A stretch of 64,000 bases of DNA, taken from NCBI GenBank assembly GCA_003220685.1, contig QHTE01000055.1, positions 124,001 through 188,000 on the forward strand, in the 5' to 3' direction. The notes under the pieces are model-generated. The model was not told where the DNA came from. It was given only the letters and a program-made list of their open reading frames with translations, and did not search any database. This DNA is from Candidatus Rokuibacteriota bacterium. GTDB taxonomy: Bacteria; Methylomirabilota; Methylomirabilia; Rokubacteriales; CSP1-6. Positions 26,654 through 35,719 of the stretch are shown piece by piece; within the stretch, counting starts at the first letter, position 1, and each line of letters starts with the position of its first letter. A program made the position numbers and the translations under genes.

Positions 26654-26763
26654 CGTCGGCGCGCGATTGCTCACACCGAGTGCGACCGCGGATCGAGGCG
26701 CCGCGTTGGAATAGCGGACGACACGCGGGACAAACCCGCGACGGCGGAGGCTGGACCGGACAC

Positions 26764-27591
26764 ATGCGGCCCCGAGTGATCTACGACGCGAAGCCCGGCT
26801 CGCCGCTCGAGGTCGACCGCGCGCGCTACGAGCGCCTGGCGCGCGAGACCGGGCGACGCACGCTGGTCGACCGGTTCGTCGTGCCCCGGCGAACGGGCCG
26901 CGCGTGGCCGGTGCGCGCGGGACAGATCTTCCGCATCGTCGCCGTCGAGGGGCCCCAGGTGGCGGACCTCAACGTGTGGAATCTGTCGAACCCGCGCGAG
27001 CGGTTCTGGGCATCGCGCACGCGCCAGCTCCACCAGGCGCACCTCACGACGTTCGACCGGTTGTGGTCGTGCCTGCCGTACCTGAGACCGATGCTGACGA
27101 TGACCGGCGACAGCGTCGGGTACGGACGCGACGAGGACGGCGGCGGCTGCCACGACCTGCTCGGGACGCGGTGCGACCCGTACGTGCACAAGCTGCTCAA
27201 CGGCGAGGAGTTCGACCTCAGCTGCCACAGCAATCTCGTGCGCGCGGTGGCGCCGTTTCACCTCACCGAGCTGGACGTGCACGACGTGCTCAACGTGTTC
27301 CAGGTCACCGGTCTCACGCCCGAAGGCCGCTACTTCGTCAAGCCGAGCCCGGCGCGCACCGGCGACTTCGTCGAGTTCTTCGCCGAGATCGACGTGCTCG
27401 CCGCGATCTCGGTGTGTCCGCACGGGGATCTGTCGGTCGCGGTGTGGGGGCCGGGCGCGGGCGACGCGCTCGTCACATGCCGGCCCCTCGGCGTCGAAAT
27501 CTGGCAGCCGGCGCCCGAGCTCCTAGCCGGCTGGACGCCGCCGGCGCCATCGGACTACCGCGGAGGCCACGGTCTGGGGAGCGGGTCGTGA
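26764..27591 (+). CDS. DUF1989 (urea carboxylase-associated) family protein
   Basis: 275 residues. Features of DUF1989: VRAGQIFRIVAVEGPQVADLNVWN near residue 50, a middle segment CHDLLGTRCDPYV, HSNLVRAV, DVHDVLNVFQVTGL, and a closing FFAEIDVLAAISVCPHGD with a conserved Cys. Members lie beside urea carboxylase or allophanate hydrolase and include proteins linked to guanidine metabolism. The gene overlaps the DinB gene (GTGA) and a second DUF1989 gene follows, so they form one operon. Function not established. Confidence 0.88.
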   Translation: MRPRVIYDAKPGSPLEVDRARYERLARETGRRTLVDRFVVPRRTGRAWPVRAGQIFRIVAVEGPQVADLNVWNLSNPRERFWASRTRQLHQAHLTTFDRLWSCLPYLRPMLTMTGDSVGYGRDEDGGGCHDLLGTRCDPYVHKLLNGEEFDLSCHSNLVRAVAPFHLTELDVHDVLNVFQVTGLTPEGRYFVKPSPARTGDFVEFFAEIDVLAAISVCPHGDLSVAVWGPGAGDALVTCRPLGVEIWQPAPELLAGWTPPAPSDYRGGHGLGSGS

Positions 27592-28118
27592 GCGTCGAGC
27601 TGATTCGCGAGTACTGGGCCTATCATCACTGGGCCAATCGCCGGCTCTTCGAGGTCGTGGCGGCGCTCGGCGAGGACGCGGCGGGGCGCCCGATCGGCAA
27701 GCAGTGCAGCGAGTCCAGTCTGCGGGCGATGCTGGTGCACATGTATGGCGCCGACTGGTTCTGGCTCGAGACGTGGCGCGGGCGCGCGCCCGCGATCGTC
27801 CGCGGCGATCCGACCTACGGCCTCGTCATCCGGACGCTCGCCGAGCTCCGAAAGAAATGGGACGACCTCGAGCGCGAGCAACGCGGCTTCCTCGCCGACC
27901 TCGGCGAGGCCGACCTGTCGCGCTCGCTCGACGGCACGACATCCGAGGGCCGGACGTTCAGCCGGCCGCTCGGCATGCTGCTGCTTCACGTTCCGACCCA
28001 CGCGGCCCACCACCGGAGCGAGCTCGCCACGATGCTCACGATGACGAGCGGCTCGCCGCCGGACACCGGCATCAACTCCTACTACCGCGAGAGGTCCGAA
28101 AAGGGGGCGATCAAGTGA
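27588..28118 (+). CDS. DinB/YfiT-like putative metalloenzyme
   Basis: 176 residues from a GTG overlapping the previous stop. A four-helix DinB pattern is present: REYWAYHHWANRRLFEVV at the start, HMYGADWFWLETWRGR in helix 2, and LLHVPTHAAHHRSELATML late, which supply the expected three-His metal site. Members act as glutathione-, mycothiol- or bacillithiol-dependent enzymes or are uncharacterised. It is placed between two DUF1989 genes, both junctions being 4-base GTGA overlaps, which argues for a shared pathway. Confidence 0.9.
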   Translation: MSVELIREYWAYHHWANRRLFEVVAALGEDAAGRPIGKQCSESSLRAMLVHMYGADWFWLETWRGRAPAIVRGDPTYGLVIRTLAELRKKWDDLEREQRGFLADLGEADLSRSLDGTTSEGRTFSRPLGMLLLHVPTHAAHHRSELATMLTMTSGSPPDTGINSYYRERSEKGAIK

Positions 28119-28714
28119 GCGGTCAGCTCGTCACGATTCCAGCCCGCGGCGGCAAGGCGGCGCAGGCGGGTGCCGGCCAGCACATCAAGGTCGTCAACAC
28201 CCACGGCACGCAGGTCGTCGATGCCTGGGCGTTCAACGCCCGCGACCTGACGGAGTGGATGTCGATGGAGGCCAGCCGCGCCTCGTTCATGAAGCTCGCC
28301 GCGGCGGTGGGCGACACGTTCGTCACGAACCAGCGAAAGCCCATCCTGACCCTGGTCGAGGACACCACGAACTGCGTTCACGACACCTTGATGGCGCCGT
28401 GCGACCGGTGGCGCTACGGCCTGCTCGGCGTCGAGGGCTATCACGACAACTGCCGCGACAACCTGCACTCGGCGCTGGCCAATCTCGGCGTCGTGATCCG
28501 CGCCACGCCGCCGTCGCTGAACCTCTTCATGAACATCCCGTGGACGCCGGACGGCCACCTCGCGTGGGGCGAGCCGGTGTCGCCGCCGGGAGGCTACGTT
28601 GTCTTCCGCGCCGAGATGGATCTGGTCATCGCGCTGTCCGCCTGCCCCCAAGATATTCTGCCGATCAACGGCCGCACCGGGCGGACGACCGAAGCCCACT
28701 TCGCGATCAGCTAG
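28115..28714 (+). CDS. Second DUF1989 (urea carboxylase-associated) protein
   Basis: 199 residues from a GTG overlapping the DinB stop. It begins VTIPARGGKAAQAGAGQHIKVVN, then GTQVVDAWAFNARDLTEWMSM, DTTNCVHDTLMAPCD, YHDNCRDNLHSAL, and ends YVVFRAEMDLVIALSACPQDILPING. The conserved Cys and His positions could bind a metal. It is shorter than, and clearly a paralogue of, the protein at 26764, so the two may form a heteromer, as paired DUF1989 genes often do. Confidence 0.9.
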   Translation: MSGQLVTIPARGGKAAQAGAGQHIKVVNTHGTQVVDAWAFNARDLTEWMSMEASRASFMKLAAAVGDTFVTNQRKPILTLVEDTTNCVHDTLMAPCDRWRYGLLGVEGYHDNCRDNLHSALANLGVVIRATPPSLNLFMNIPWTPDGHLAWGEPVSPPGGYVVFRAEMDLVIALSACPQDILPINGRTGRTTEAHFAIS

Positions 28715-29697
28715 CCGCGGAGGGCGTCGGATTCGGGTCGAGACGCGGCAGAGCGTCTGGCGCGGCCGAAATCGACCGCGGTCGAGTTGCCGCCGCTGAC
28801 GACCACGCCGACCCGCTCGCCCGCCGCCGGCGTGTACGCTCCGCTCTGCAGCGCCGCGAACGCCGCGGCCCCGCCCGGCTCGGCCACGATCCGCACCGCG
28901 CTCCACAGCGCATCCTGCGCCCGGCGAATCGCGTCGTCGCTCACCAGCGCCACGCGGGCCACGTGGGCCCGCGCGATCGGGAACATCAGCTCGCCGACCT
29001 TGCGGGGCGCCAGCGAGTCGGCCGCGATACCGCCCGCCGGCGCGTCGACGGGTCGGCCGGCCTCGAGCGCCTTGGTCAGGGTCGGCGCGGATTCGGGCTC
29101 GACGCCGACCACCTTGACCGCGCCGGCGAACCACGCTGCCACGCCGCCGAGCAGCCCGCCTCCGCCGACCGACACCAGCACGGTGTCGACCGCCGTCTGC
29201 TCGGCGAATTCCATGCCGAGAGTTCCCTGGCCGAGCAAGGTCTCGGCCTGGTCGTAGGCGTGTACCGTGAGCGCCGCCGTCCGTTCGACCCACGCCTCGC
29301 TGGCGGCGAGCGCGTCCGCGTAGCGGTCGCCGACGATGACGAGGTCGGCGCCGTACGCGCGGATGCGCGCGACTTTCGCCGGTGACGACACCGTCGGCAC
29401 GAAGATCTTGGCCGGCACGCCCAGTCGCCTGGCCGCGTACGCCACCGCCGCCCCGTGGTTGCCGCCGGACGCGGCGACCACACCCGCCGCCGGAATCTTG
29501 CGCGTCAGCAGATTCGCGAACGCGCCGCGCGCCTTGAACGACCCGGAATGCTGCAGCAGCTCGAGCTTCAGCGCGATCGGAAAATCGCCGAGCCCGAAGT
29601 CGCCGCCGCGAACCTCCACGACCGGCGTCACGCGCACGTACGGCCGTATGACCTCCCGCACCTTCTCGATCTCCCTCGGCCCAACTCCACTCGCCAA
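28711..29697 (-). CDS. Threonine/serine dehydratase-like PLP enzyme
   Basis: 328 residues from a TTG preceded by GGAGGAGG at five bases; the reading frame continues upstream without a good start. Fold-type II PLP features: Lys in LQHSGSFKARGAFANLL, the substrate loop ASGGNHGAAVAYAA, and the phosphate-binding VSVGGGGLLGGVAAW. No ACT domain follows, so it is the short catabolic type. Likely reaction: deamination of L-threonine or L-serine, or of hydroxyamino acids such as 3-hydroxyaspartate. It converges with the DUF1989 operon, the two genes overlapping by four bases at their stops. Confidence 0.88.
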   Translation of the reverse strand: MASGVGPREIEKVREVIRPYVRVTPVVEVRGGDFGLGDFPIALKLELLQHSGSFKARGAFANLLTRKIPAAGVVAASGGNHGAAVAYAARRLGVPAKIFVPTVSSPAKVARIRAYGADLVIVGDRYADALAASEAWVERTAALTVHAYDQAETLLGQGTLGMEFAEQTAVDTVLVSVGGGGLLGGVAAWFAGAVKVVGVEPESAPTLTKALEAGRPVDAPAGGIAADSLAPRKVGELMFPIARAHVARVALVSDDAIRRAQDALWSAVRIVAEPGGAAAFAALQSGAYTPAAGERVGVVVSGGNSTAVDFGRARRSAASRPESDALRG

Positions 29698-29838
29698 CTG
29701 AACCTCCTCCTGTCCTATGCGCGCGGCGTGATCGGCGGAACGAGGGCGGGGCCGGCGGGAGGGGTCGACGAGACCCCGTTCCCTTCCACGCGGCGCCGCA
29801 GAGCATGTTGACACGGACTTGGCCAGTTACGCGTGTGG

Positions 29839-29844
29839 TAGCAT
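29839..29844 (+). promoter_or_regulatory. Extended -10-like TGG-TAGCAT before the MetE-like gene
   Basis: It ends nine bases before the ATG at 29854, with no Shine-Dalgarno sequence. A perfect TTGACA sits at 29808-29813, but the 25-base spacing is too long for a standard -35/-10 pair. Confidence 0.3.
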
Positions 29845-29853
29845 CGCGTCGCG

Positions 29854-31002
29854 ATGACGGCGCCGCGCAGCACCGACGGATTCCTCACCACGCACACCGG
29901 GAGTCTTCCGCGCCCGCCGGACCTGATCCGGATGATGTACGCGAAGGAGGAAGGCGTCCCGGTCGACGCGGCCGCCCTCGGGGCCCGCATCCGCGCGGCG
30001 GTCGCCGAGGCCGTGCAGAAGCAGGTGAAGGCGGGTGTCGCGATCGTGAACGACGGCGAGATGAGCAAGCCGAGCTACGCGACCTACGTCAAGGACCGTC
30101 TGAACGGCTTCGGCGGCGCGAGCCATCCGCTCACCTATCGCGACCTGGTGGACTTTCCCGAGATGGCCAAGCGCGTCTTCGGCGATCCCGGACGGTCGCG
30201 GCGACGCACGCCGGGTTGCGACGGGCCGATCAGCGTCCGTGACCCGCGCGCCGCCGCGGTCGACGCCGACAACCTCCGCGCCGCGTGCGACGCCGCCAAG
30301 GCCGAGCACGGATTCATCTCGGCCGCGTCGCCGGGCGTGATCTCGCTGTTCTTTCACAACGAGCACTATCCGAGCCACGAGGCCTATCTGTTCGCGATCG
30401 CCGAGGCGATGCGGCCCGAGTACGAGGCGGTCGCGAAGGCGGGCTTCATCCTGCAGCTCGACTGTCCGGATCTCGGAATGGGGCGGCACATCCAGTTCGC
30501 CGACCTGAGCCTCGACGAGTTCCGGAAGATGGCTCGGCTTCACATCGCGGCGGTGAACCGGGCGCTCGCGAACGTGCCGCCGGAGCGCTCGCGCCTGCAC
30601 GTGTGCTGGGGCAACTACGAGGGCCCCCATCACTACGACGTCGCGCTGGCCGACATCATCGACGTCGTCTTCGAGGCCCGGCCCGCGGGGCTCTCGTTCG
30701 AAGCCGCCAATCCGCGCCACGCCCACGAGTGGCGCGTGTTCGAGCGCGTGAAGCTGCCGCCGGGCAAGGTGCTTATCCCCGGCGTCCTCGACTCGACGAC
30801 GAACTTCATCGAGCACCCGGACCTCGTGGCCGAGCGGATCGGGCGCTACGCGCGTCTGGTCGGGCGCGAGAACGTCATCGCGGGAACGGACTGTGGGTTC
30901 GGGACGTGGGTGGGTCAGGCGGCCGTCGACCCCGACATCGCGTGGGCGAAGCTCACCAGCATGGTCGAGGGTGCCCGACGGGCGACTCGAGAGTTCTGGT
31001 AG
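29854..31002 (+). CDS. Cobalamin-independent methionine synthase II (MetE C-terminal-like) family
   Basis: 382 residues, a single UROD/MetE-like barrel. It opens FLTTHTGSLPRPPDL, typical of the short MetE-C group; zinc ligands appear as His and Cys in RLHVCWGNYEGPH and Cys in IAGTDCGFGTW. The N-terminal half of true MetE is absent. Such short proteins are usually annotated as 5-methyltetrahydropteroyltriglutamate-homocysteine methyltransferase-like, but many probably transfer methyl or alkyl groups from other donors. Monocistronic. Confidence 0.9.
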   Translation: MTAPRSTDGFLTTHTGSLPRPPDLIRMMYAKEEGVPVDAAALGARIRAAVAEAVQKQVKAGVAIVNDGEMSKPSYATYVKDRLNGFGGASHPLTYRDLVDFPEMAKRVFGDPGRSRRRTPGCDGPISVRDPRAAAVDADNLRAACDAAKAEHGFISAASPGVISLFFHNEHYPSHEAYLFAIAEAMRPEYEAVAKAGFILQLDCPDLGMGRHIQFADLSLDEFRKMARLHIAAVNRALANVPPERSRLHVCWGNYEGPHHYDVALADIIDVVFEARPAGLSFEAANPRHAHEWRVFERVKLPPGKVLIPGVLDSTTNFIEHPDLVAERIGRYARLVGRENVIAGTDCGFGTWVGQAAVDPDIAWAKLTSMVEGARRATREFW

Positions 31003-31191
31003 TCAGGCGCTCCTGGCGTCGATCTCCTTCAGCACCGCGATCTGGCTGTCGATGGCGGACAGCATCTCGAGCAGGTCCTTCGTGTATCCCTCGCAGTCGC
31101 TGCGCGCGAGCGTCTCGAGCGCCGAGCACAGATGGCCGGCCACGCCGGAGAGTATGCGGATCTGATTGGCCCGCTCGGCGGCGTCCTGCAT
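31003..31191 (-). CDS. Small hypothetical protein, helical
   Basis: 62 residues from an ATG (MQDAAERANQIRILSG); a TTG at 31227 would add 12 residues. The composition (heptad-like leucines, LLEMLSAIDSQIAVLKEIDA) suggests two amphipathic helices, perhaps a coiled coil. No ribosome site is evident, and the gene ends directly against the MetE-like stop. No family recognised. The rest of the 31.2-31.45 kb gap is less GC-rich and probably holds the promoter of the next operon. Confidence 0.4.
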   Translation of the reverse strand: MQDAAERANQIRILSGVAGHLCSALETLARSDCEGYTKDLLEMLSAIDSQIAVLKEIDARSA

Positions 31192-31456
31192 TCGGCGCTT
31201 GGTAAGCCGGAAACGGGCGCCTGTCAACCGTGAAGTTGTCCACTTATCCCCATTAATTCACCGAACTTTTCTGCCATGAGATCAATAGCTTCACCCGTGA
31301 CATACCGGCGCGCGATCGAGCGTAGGGTATCTGCCGGGGCTTGACCGGGTTCGGCGAGCGGGGCATAGTCTCCCGCAACGTAGCTTCTTGCGGCGCCGGC
31401 CCGTCGAGCTTGCACTGTGTGGACGTCGCGCCGCCGCGTGACGAGGGAGGAAATCG

Positions 31457-32761
31457 ATGGCACGCGCTGCGAAGCGGCACACCCGTCGAGAGTTCCTGAA
31501 AAACTCCGCGGCGCTCGCCGCCGGCGCCGCGGCCGCGCTTCCGTTCGCCGCGCCCGCCGGGGCCCAGCGGCCGAAGCTCAACTACTGGTGCTACCAGTTC
31601 CTGAAGGAGAGCGACGACGCGCGGGCGAACTTCGCGCGCGAGTGGGCGCAGAAGAACAACGTCGACCTGCAGATCACGATGGTGCCGCTGAAGGAGTTCC
31701 TGCCCAAGATCACCGCCGCCATCGAGGCCAAGGCCACGCCGGACATCGTCGAGTCCAACGCGGTGGAGCTGCGGGGGCGCGGCCAGCTGCTCGACGTCAC
31801 CGACATCTACAAGAAGCTGGAGAAGACCTACGGCGGCTGGGTCGGCAACGCGCCCAAGATCATGCTCGAGCCCGACGGGCGCGTCCACCACATCATGTAT
31901 GGGTTCCAGGGCTTCATGCTGATCACCCGGGACGACCTGCTGGACAAGGCGGGCCTGAAGCCGCCGCCGGCGACCTGGACGGACCTCCTGGCGTACGCCA
32001 AGAAAGCCCAGCAGCCGCCGCGGACGTTCGGCCTCGGCATCCCGGTGAGCAACCAGACCGACTCGCAGGTCTGGGAGGACATGATGAAGAGCTACGGCGC
32101 GCGCCTGGCCGACGACCGTGGCAAGCGCGTGATCCTCGGCGACTACAAGCCGCAGGTGTGGGAGTTCCTCGACTTCTTCACCGAAGTCTGGAAGTCCGGG
32201 GTCCTTCCGCCCGGAGTCGTGACCTGGGACAACACGATGAACAACTCCACCTACCAGGCGGGCAAGGCCGTCTTCGTCCTGAACCCGATCACGATCTCGC
32301 TCTGGCTCGAGACCAACAACCCCGAGCTCCTGGCGAAGACCGGTCACTATACGTACCCGCGCGGGCCCAAGGGGCTGGTGCAGCCGGTCACGTTCGGCTC
32401 CCGGTCGATCATGAAGTACACGAAGGTGCCCGAGCTCGCGAAGCAGTTCCTGTGGGACTCGATGGAGCCCGCGAAGATGGACCGCGAGTCGGCGGTGAGC
32501 CAGTGGGGCCCGGTCCTGAAGGACTACCTCAAGTTCGACGTCTGGAAGAAGAAGCCCTTCATGAAGGGCCTCATCGAGATGTCGCAAAAGGGCGAGCCGC
32601 AGGGCTGGCCCGACGTCTTCAACGACGCCTGGCGCGAGCAGTTCACGAACACGACGATCTCGCGGATGCTGCAGCGCCTCGTCGTGGACAACTGGAGCCG
32701 TGACAAGGCGTTCGCGGAGGCGATCGACGTCCTGAACAAGATCTACGCGAAGTACGCCTGA
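31457..32761 (+). CDS. Sugar-type ABC transporter substrate-binding protein (family 1)
   Basis: 434 residues, with GAGGGAGG upstream of the ATG. A twin-arginine signal (HTRREFLKNSAALAAGAAAA) ends near residue 36. The mature protein resembles UgpB/MalE-type extracellular solute-binding proteins: LNYWCYQFLKESDD, EFLPKITAAIEAKATPDIVESN, MYGFQGFMLITRDDLLDKAGL, and repeated Trp/Tyr ligand positions. It heads an operon with two MalF/MalG-type permeases. No ATPase gene is linked, so a shared MsiK-like ATPase must serve it. Confidence 0.92.
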   Translation: MARAAKRHTRREFLKNSAALAAGAAAALPFAAPAGAQRPKLNYWCYQFLKESDDARANFAREWAQKNNVDLQITMVPLKEFLPKITAAIEAKATPDIVESNAVELRGRGQLLDVTDIYKKLEKTYGGWVGNAPKIMLEPDGRVHHIMYGFQGFMLITRDDLLDKAGLKPPPATWTDLLAYAKKAQQPPRTFGLGIPVSNQTDSQVWEDMMKSYGARLADDRGKRVILGDYKPQVWEFLDFFTEVWKSGVLPPGVVTWDNTMNNSTYQAGKAVFVLNPITISLWLETNNPELLAKTGHYTYPRGPKGLVQPVTFGSRSIMKYTKVPELAKQFLWDSMEPAKMDRESAVSQWGPVLKDYLKFDVWKKKPFMKGLIEMSQKGEPQGWPDVFNDAWREQFTNTTISRMLQRLVVDNWSRDKAFAEAIDVLNKIYAKYA

Positions 32762-32769
32762 GAGGACTC

Positions 32770-33701
32770 GTGGCCATCCGGCATCGCTCCGTCGCCGTCG
32801 CTCTTCCCGCTCCGGCGAGGCCCGCCCGGTGGCCGTCGGCGCGCACACGCGAGACGCTCGGCGGCATCGGGCTCCTCGCGCCGACCGTGCTGCTCCTGCT
32901 CGGACTCGTGCTGTACCCGTTCTTCTACGCGATCTGGCTGGCCTTCTCGGACAAGACCGTGGGCTCTCCGGGCCAGTTCGTCGGCCTGCGGAACTTCGTC
33001 TACGTCCTTCGCTGGCCGCAGTTCAGCACCGCGGTCTGGAACACGGTCGTCTTCACCGTGTCCGCGGTGGCCATCAAGCTCGTGCTCGGCATGGCGGTGG
33101 CCCTCGTGCTCAACCAGCAGATCCGGGGCCGCAACTTCTTCCGCGCCTTCCTGCTCCTGCCCTGGGCGATGCCGGCGTTCGTCGTGTACCTGGTCTGGCG
33201 CTGGCTCTACGATCCGCTGAGCGGCCTGATCAACTACGCGTTGATCGACCTCGGCCTCATCGCGAGCCCGATCCCCTTCCTGTCCGATCGCAGCACGGCC
33301 ATGATCTCGGTCATCGTCGCGCACGTCTGGCGGAACTTCCCCTTCTACGCGATCTCCTTCCTGGCCGGGATGCAGACGATCTCGCAGGAGCTCTACGACG
33401 CCGCGCAGGTCGACGGCGCCTCGCGGGTGCAGCAGTTCCGGCACGTCACCCTGCCCGGGCTCTACCACGTCATGTGCTGCTGACGACGATCTGGACCGCG
33501 AACGCGTTCGAGCCGGTCTATCTGCTGACGGGCGGCGGCCCCTCGGACGCGACGATGGTCTACACGATGCTGGTGTACGTGATGGGGATGATGAACCTCC
33601 GCCTGGGCGAAGCCGCCGCGGTCTCCACGCTCTTCCTGCCGCTGCTGATCGCGCTCGTGCTCGCGGTGACGATCCTGCTGCAGCGGAAGGCCAACGCCTG
33701 A
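32770..33701 (+). pseudogene. MalF-type ABC permease gene, frameshifted near 33470
   Basis: From GTG 32770 the protein reads as a normal MalF/UgpA permease (LAPTVLLLLGLVLYPFFYAIWLAFSD, then the EAA loop LYDAAQVDGASRVQQFRHVTLPG) but hits TGA at 33481 just after HVMCC. The missing end (LLTTIWTANAFEPVYLLTGGGPSD then MVYTMLVYVMG) continues in the -1 frame to 33701. One lost base near 33470 (expected sense HVI-V-LLTTIW) explains it. No slippery heptamer is seen, so programmed frameshifting is unlikely. Either a recent mutation or a sequencing/assembly error. Confidence 0.85.
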
Positions 33702-33715
33702 AGGAGGCCGGGATC

Positions 33716-34543
33716 ATGCGCGAATCGCTCTCGATCCGGGCCACGACCTACGCGCTGCTGGCGCTCTTCGTCTTCATGGTGGCGGTGCCGCTCTTCTGGA
33801 TGCTGACGACCGCGCTCAAGTCGAACAAGGAGCTCTACGAGGACTTCAGCTACCTGCCGCACCGGCCCACGCTCGAGCACTTCGTCCGGGTCATCCGGCG
33901 GGACGGCCTCTTGACCAACATCTGGAACAGCTTCGCGGTAGCGTCGGTGACGACCGCGGTCACGGTGGTGGTGAGCGCGTTCGCCGCCTTCAGCATCGTT
34001 CGCTACAAGTACCGGGGGCGGGAGTGGATCGGCCGCTTCATTCTGTTCAAGTACGTGCTACCGACCGCGATGCTGTTCGTCGCGCTCTACGCGATCGTGG
34101 TCGCGCTGGGCCTGGGCAACACGCTGAAGTCGCTCATGCTGACCTACCTCTCGATCACCGTGCCCTTCTGCACGTGGATGCTGATGGGCTACTTCCGGAG
34201 TATTCCGGCCGAGCTCGAGGAGCACGCGATGGTCGACGGCTGCACCAAGATCGGCGCCCTGTTCCGGATCCTCCTGCCGCTGTCGGCGCCGGGCATCGTC
34301 GCGTCCGCCATCTTCTCGTTCACCCTGTCGTGGAACGAGTTCCTCCTGGCGCTGGTCTTCACCTCCGACCAGACCACGATGACGGTGCCGATCAAGCTCT
34401 CGATGATGGTGGTGGGCGACCAGTACATCTGGGGTCAGCTCATGGCGGGCGCCGTCCTCGCCACGGTCCCGATCACGATCCTCTACTTCCTCGGCCAGCG
34501 CTTCGTCGTGCAAGGACTCGCCGCCGGTTCGGTGAAAGGGTAG
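33716..34543 (+). CDS. MalG-type ABC transporter permease
   Basis: 275 residues. N-terminal membrane segment YALLALFVFMVAVPLFWMLTTALKSN, and an EAA loop, RSIPAELEEHAMVDGCTKIGALFRILLPLSAPG, matching MalG/UgpE. The C-terminus FVVQGLAAGSVKG is the canonical family ending. It forms the channel with the frameshifted MalF-type partner. A ribosome site (GGAGG) precedes the ATG. Confidence 0.95.
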   Translation: MRESLSIRATTYALLALFVFMVAVPLFWMLTTALKSNKELYEDFSYLPHRPTLEHFVRVIRRDGLLTNIWNSFAVASVTTAVTVVVSAFAAFSIVRYKYRGREWIGRFILFKYVLPTAMLFVALYAIVVALGLGNTLKSLMLTYLSITVPFCTWMLMGYFRSIPAELEEHAMVDGCTKIGALFRILLPLSAPGIVASAIFSFTLSWNEFLLALVFTSDQTTMTVPIKLSMMVVGDQYIWGQLMAGAVLATVPITILYFLGQRFVVQGLAAGSVKG

Positions 34544-34591
34544 CGGGCGGGTCGTCATCGACCCCAAGCTCCGCCAGCTCTGAGCGCGCGC

Positions 34592-35719
34592 ATGGGATCG
34601 GGACCGCGTGCGATCGTGATCGTCGGCGGTGGTCTGATGGGGCTCAGCACCGCGTTCCACCTGCGCCGCGCCGCTCCACAGGCCCGCGTGACGGTGCTCG
34701 AGCGCGGGCGCGTCGGCGACGCGGCGTCCGGCGCGAGCGCCGCCGGCGTTCGGGTCATGGGACGCCATCGAGCCGAGCGGGCGCTGGCGCTCGAGAGCCT
34801 CCGGCGCTGGCCCGAGCTCGACCGTGAGCTCGAGGCAACGACCGGCTATCGGCGCGGCGGCGGATTGCGGGTCGCGCTCGACGACGCCGGCTGGGCGGAG
34901 GCGCGCGCGACGGTCGGCGAGCAGCGAGCCGACGGCGTTCCCGTGGAGCTGGTCGACGCCGCAACCGCGCACCGGCTGGCGCCGGGTCTCTCGCCCGACT
35001 GTCGCGGTGGCGTTCACTGTCCGATCGACGGCCACGCCGAGGCCCTCGCAACCGTGAACGCGTGGGCGACGGCGGCGCGACGTCTGGGCGCGCGGATCGA
35101 GGAAGGGCTCGGCGCCGATGCGCTCGTCGGGGACGGCTCGCGGGTCGTCGCGGTCCTCCAGAGCGATGGCGCGCGCCTGCCGTGCGACGTGGCGCTCGTG
35201 GCCGGCGGCGCGTGGAGCGCGGGGCTCCTCGCGATGATCGGCGTGAAGCTCCCGCTTGGCGGACGCGGTCTGCAGATGCTGCTGACCGACTCGGCGCCGC
35301 CGAGCCTGACGCCGGTCGTCGGCTGCTTCGGCCGGCCGCTGAGCCTCAAGCAGCTCGCCGACGGTGCCTATCTCATCGGCGGAGGCTGGCCCGCGCGGGT
35401 TCCGGATGAGGCGGTGAACCGCTGGGAGGTGCTGGACGACAGCGTCCGTGGAAGCCTCGAGGTCGCACGCGCCGTCTATCCGCCGCTCGTTGCCCGCTCG
35501 GTCGCCCGTAGCTGGGCCGGCATCGAGGCGTTCACGCCCGACGATCTGCCGGTGCTGGGCCCGGTGAACGGCGTGGACGGCCTGCTGGTCGCCTGCGGCT
35601 TCTCGGGCCACGGCTTCGCGGTGGCGCCCACGGTCGGCGACGTCCTTTCCCGTCTGGCGCTCGGGCTCGATCCGCTGGCTCACCTGTGGCGCGGGCTCGG
35701 CGTGGCCCGGCTTGTCTGA
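34592..35719 (+). CDS. FAD-dependent oxidoreductase, DAO family (glycine/D-amino acid oxidase-like)
   Basis: 375 residues. FAD motif IVIVGGGLMGLSTAFHLRRA, then LERGRVGDAASGASAAGVRVM, and the C-terminal WAGIEAFTPDDLPVLGPVNG with GFSGHGFAVAPTVGDVLSRL, a complete DAO pattern. Substrates of relatives include sarcosine, glycine and D-amino acids. It follows the permease genes by 48 bases, so it may act on the imported solute. Its stop overlaps the start of a chimeric remnant. Confidence 0.9.
   Translation: MGSGPRAIVIVGGGLMGLSTAFHLRRAAPQARVTVLERGRVGDAASGASAAGVRVMGRHRAERALALESLRRWPELDRELEATTGYRRGGGLRVALDDAGWAEARATVGEQRADGVPVELVDAATAHRLAPGLSPDCRGGVHCPIDGHAEALATVNAWATAARRLGARIEEGLGADALVGDGSRVVAVLQSDGARLPCDVALVAGGAWSAGLLAMIGVKLPLGGRGLQMLLTDSAPPSLTPVVGCFGRPLSLKQLADGAYLIGGGWPARVPDEAVNRWEVLDDSVRGSLEVARAVYPPLVARSVARSWAGIEAFTPDDLPVLGPVNGVDGLLVACGFSGHGFAVAPTVGDVLSRLALGLDPLAHLWRGLGVARLV

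Noticed and set aside
31224..31463. 79-codon minus-strand frame upstream of the sugar-binding-protein gene
   Set aside because: It overlaps the likely promoter and start of the plus-strand operon, has no ribosome site and no recognisable domain; its TTGA overlap with the small ORF is probably chance.
33460..33485. Programmed -1 frameshifting in the MalF-type permease
   Set aside because: No X-XXY-YYZ slippery heptamer or obvious downstream stimulator; permeases of this family are not known to need it.
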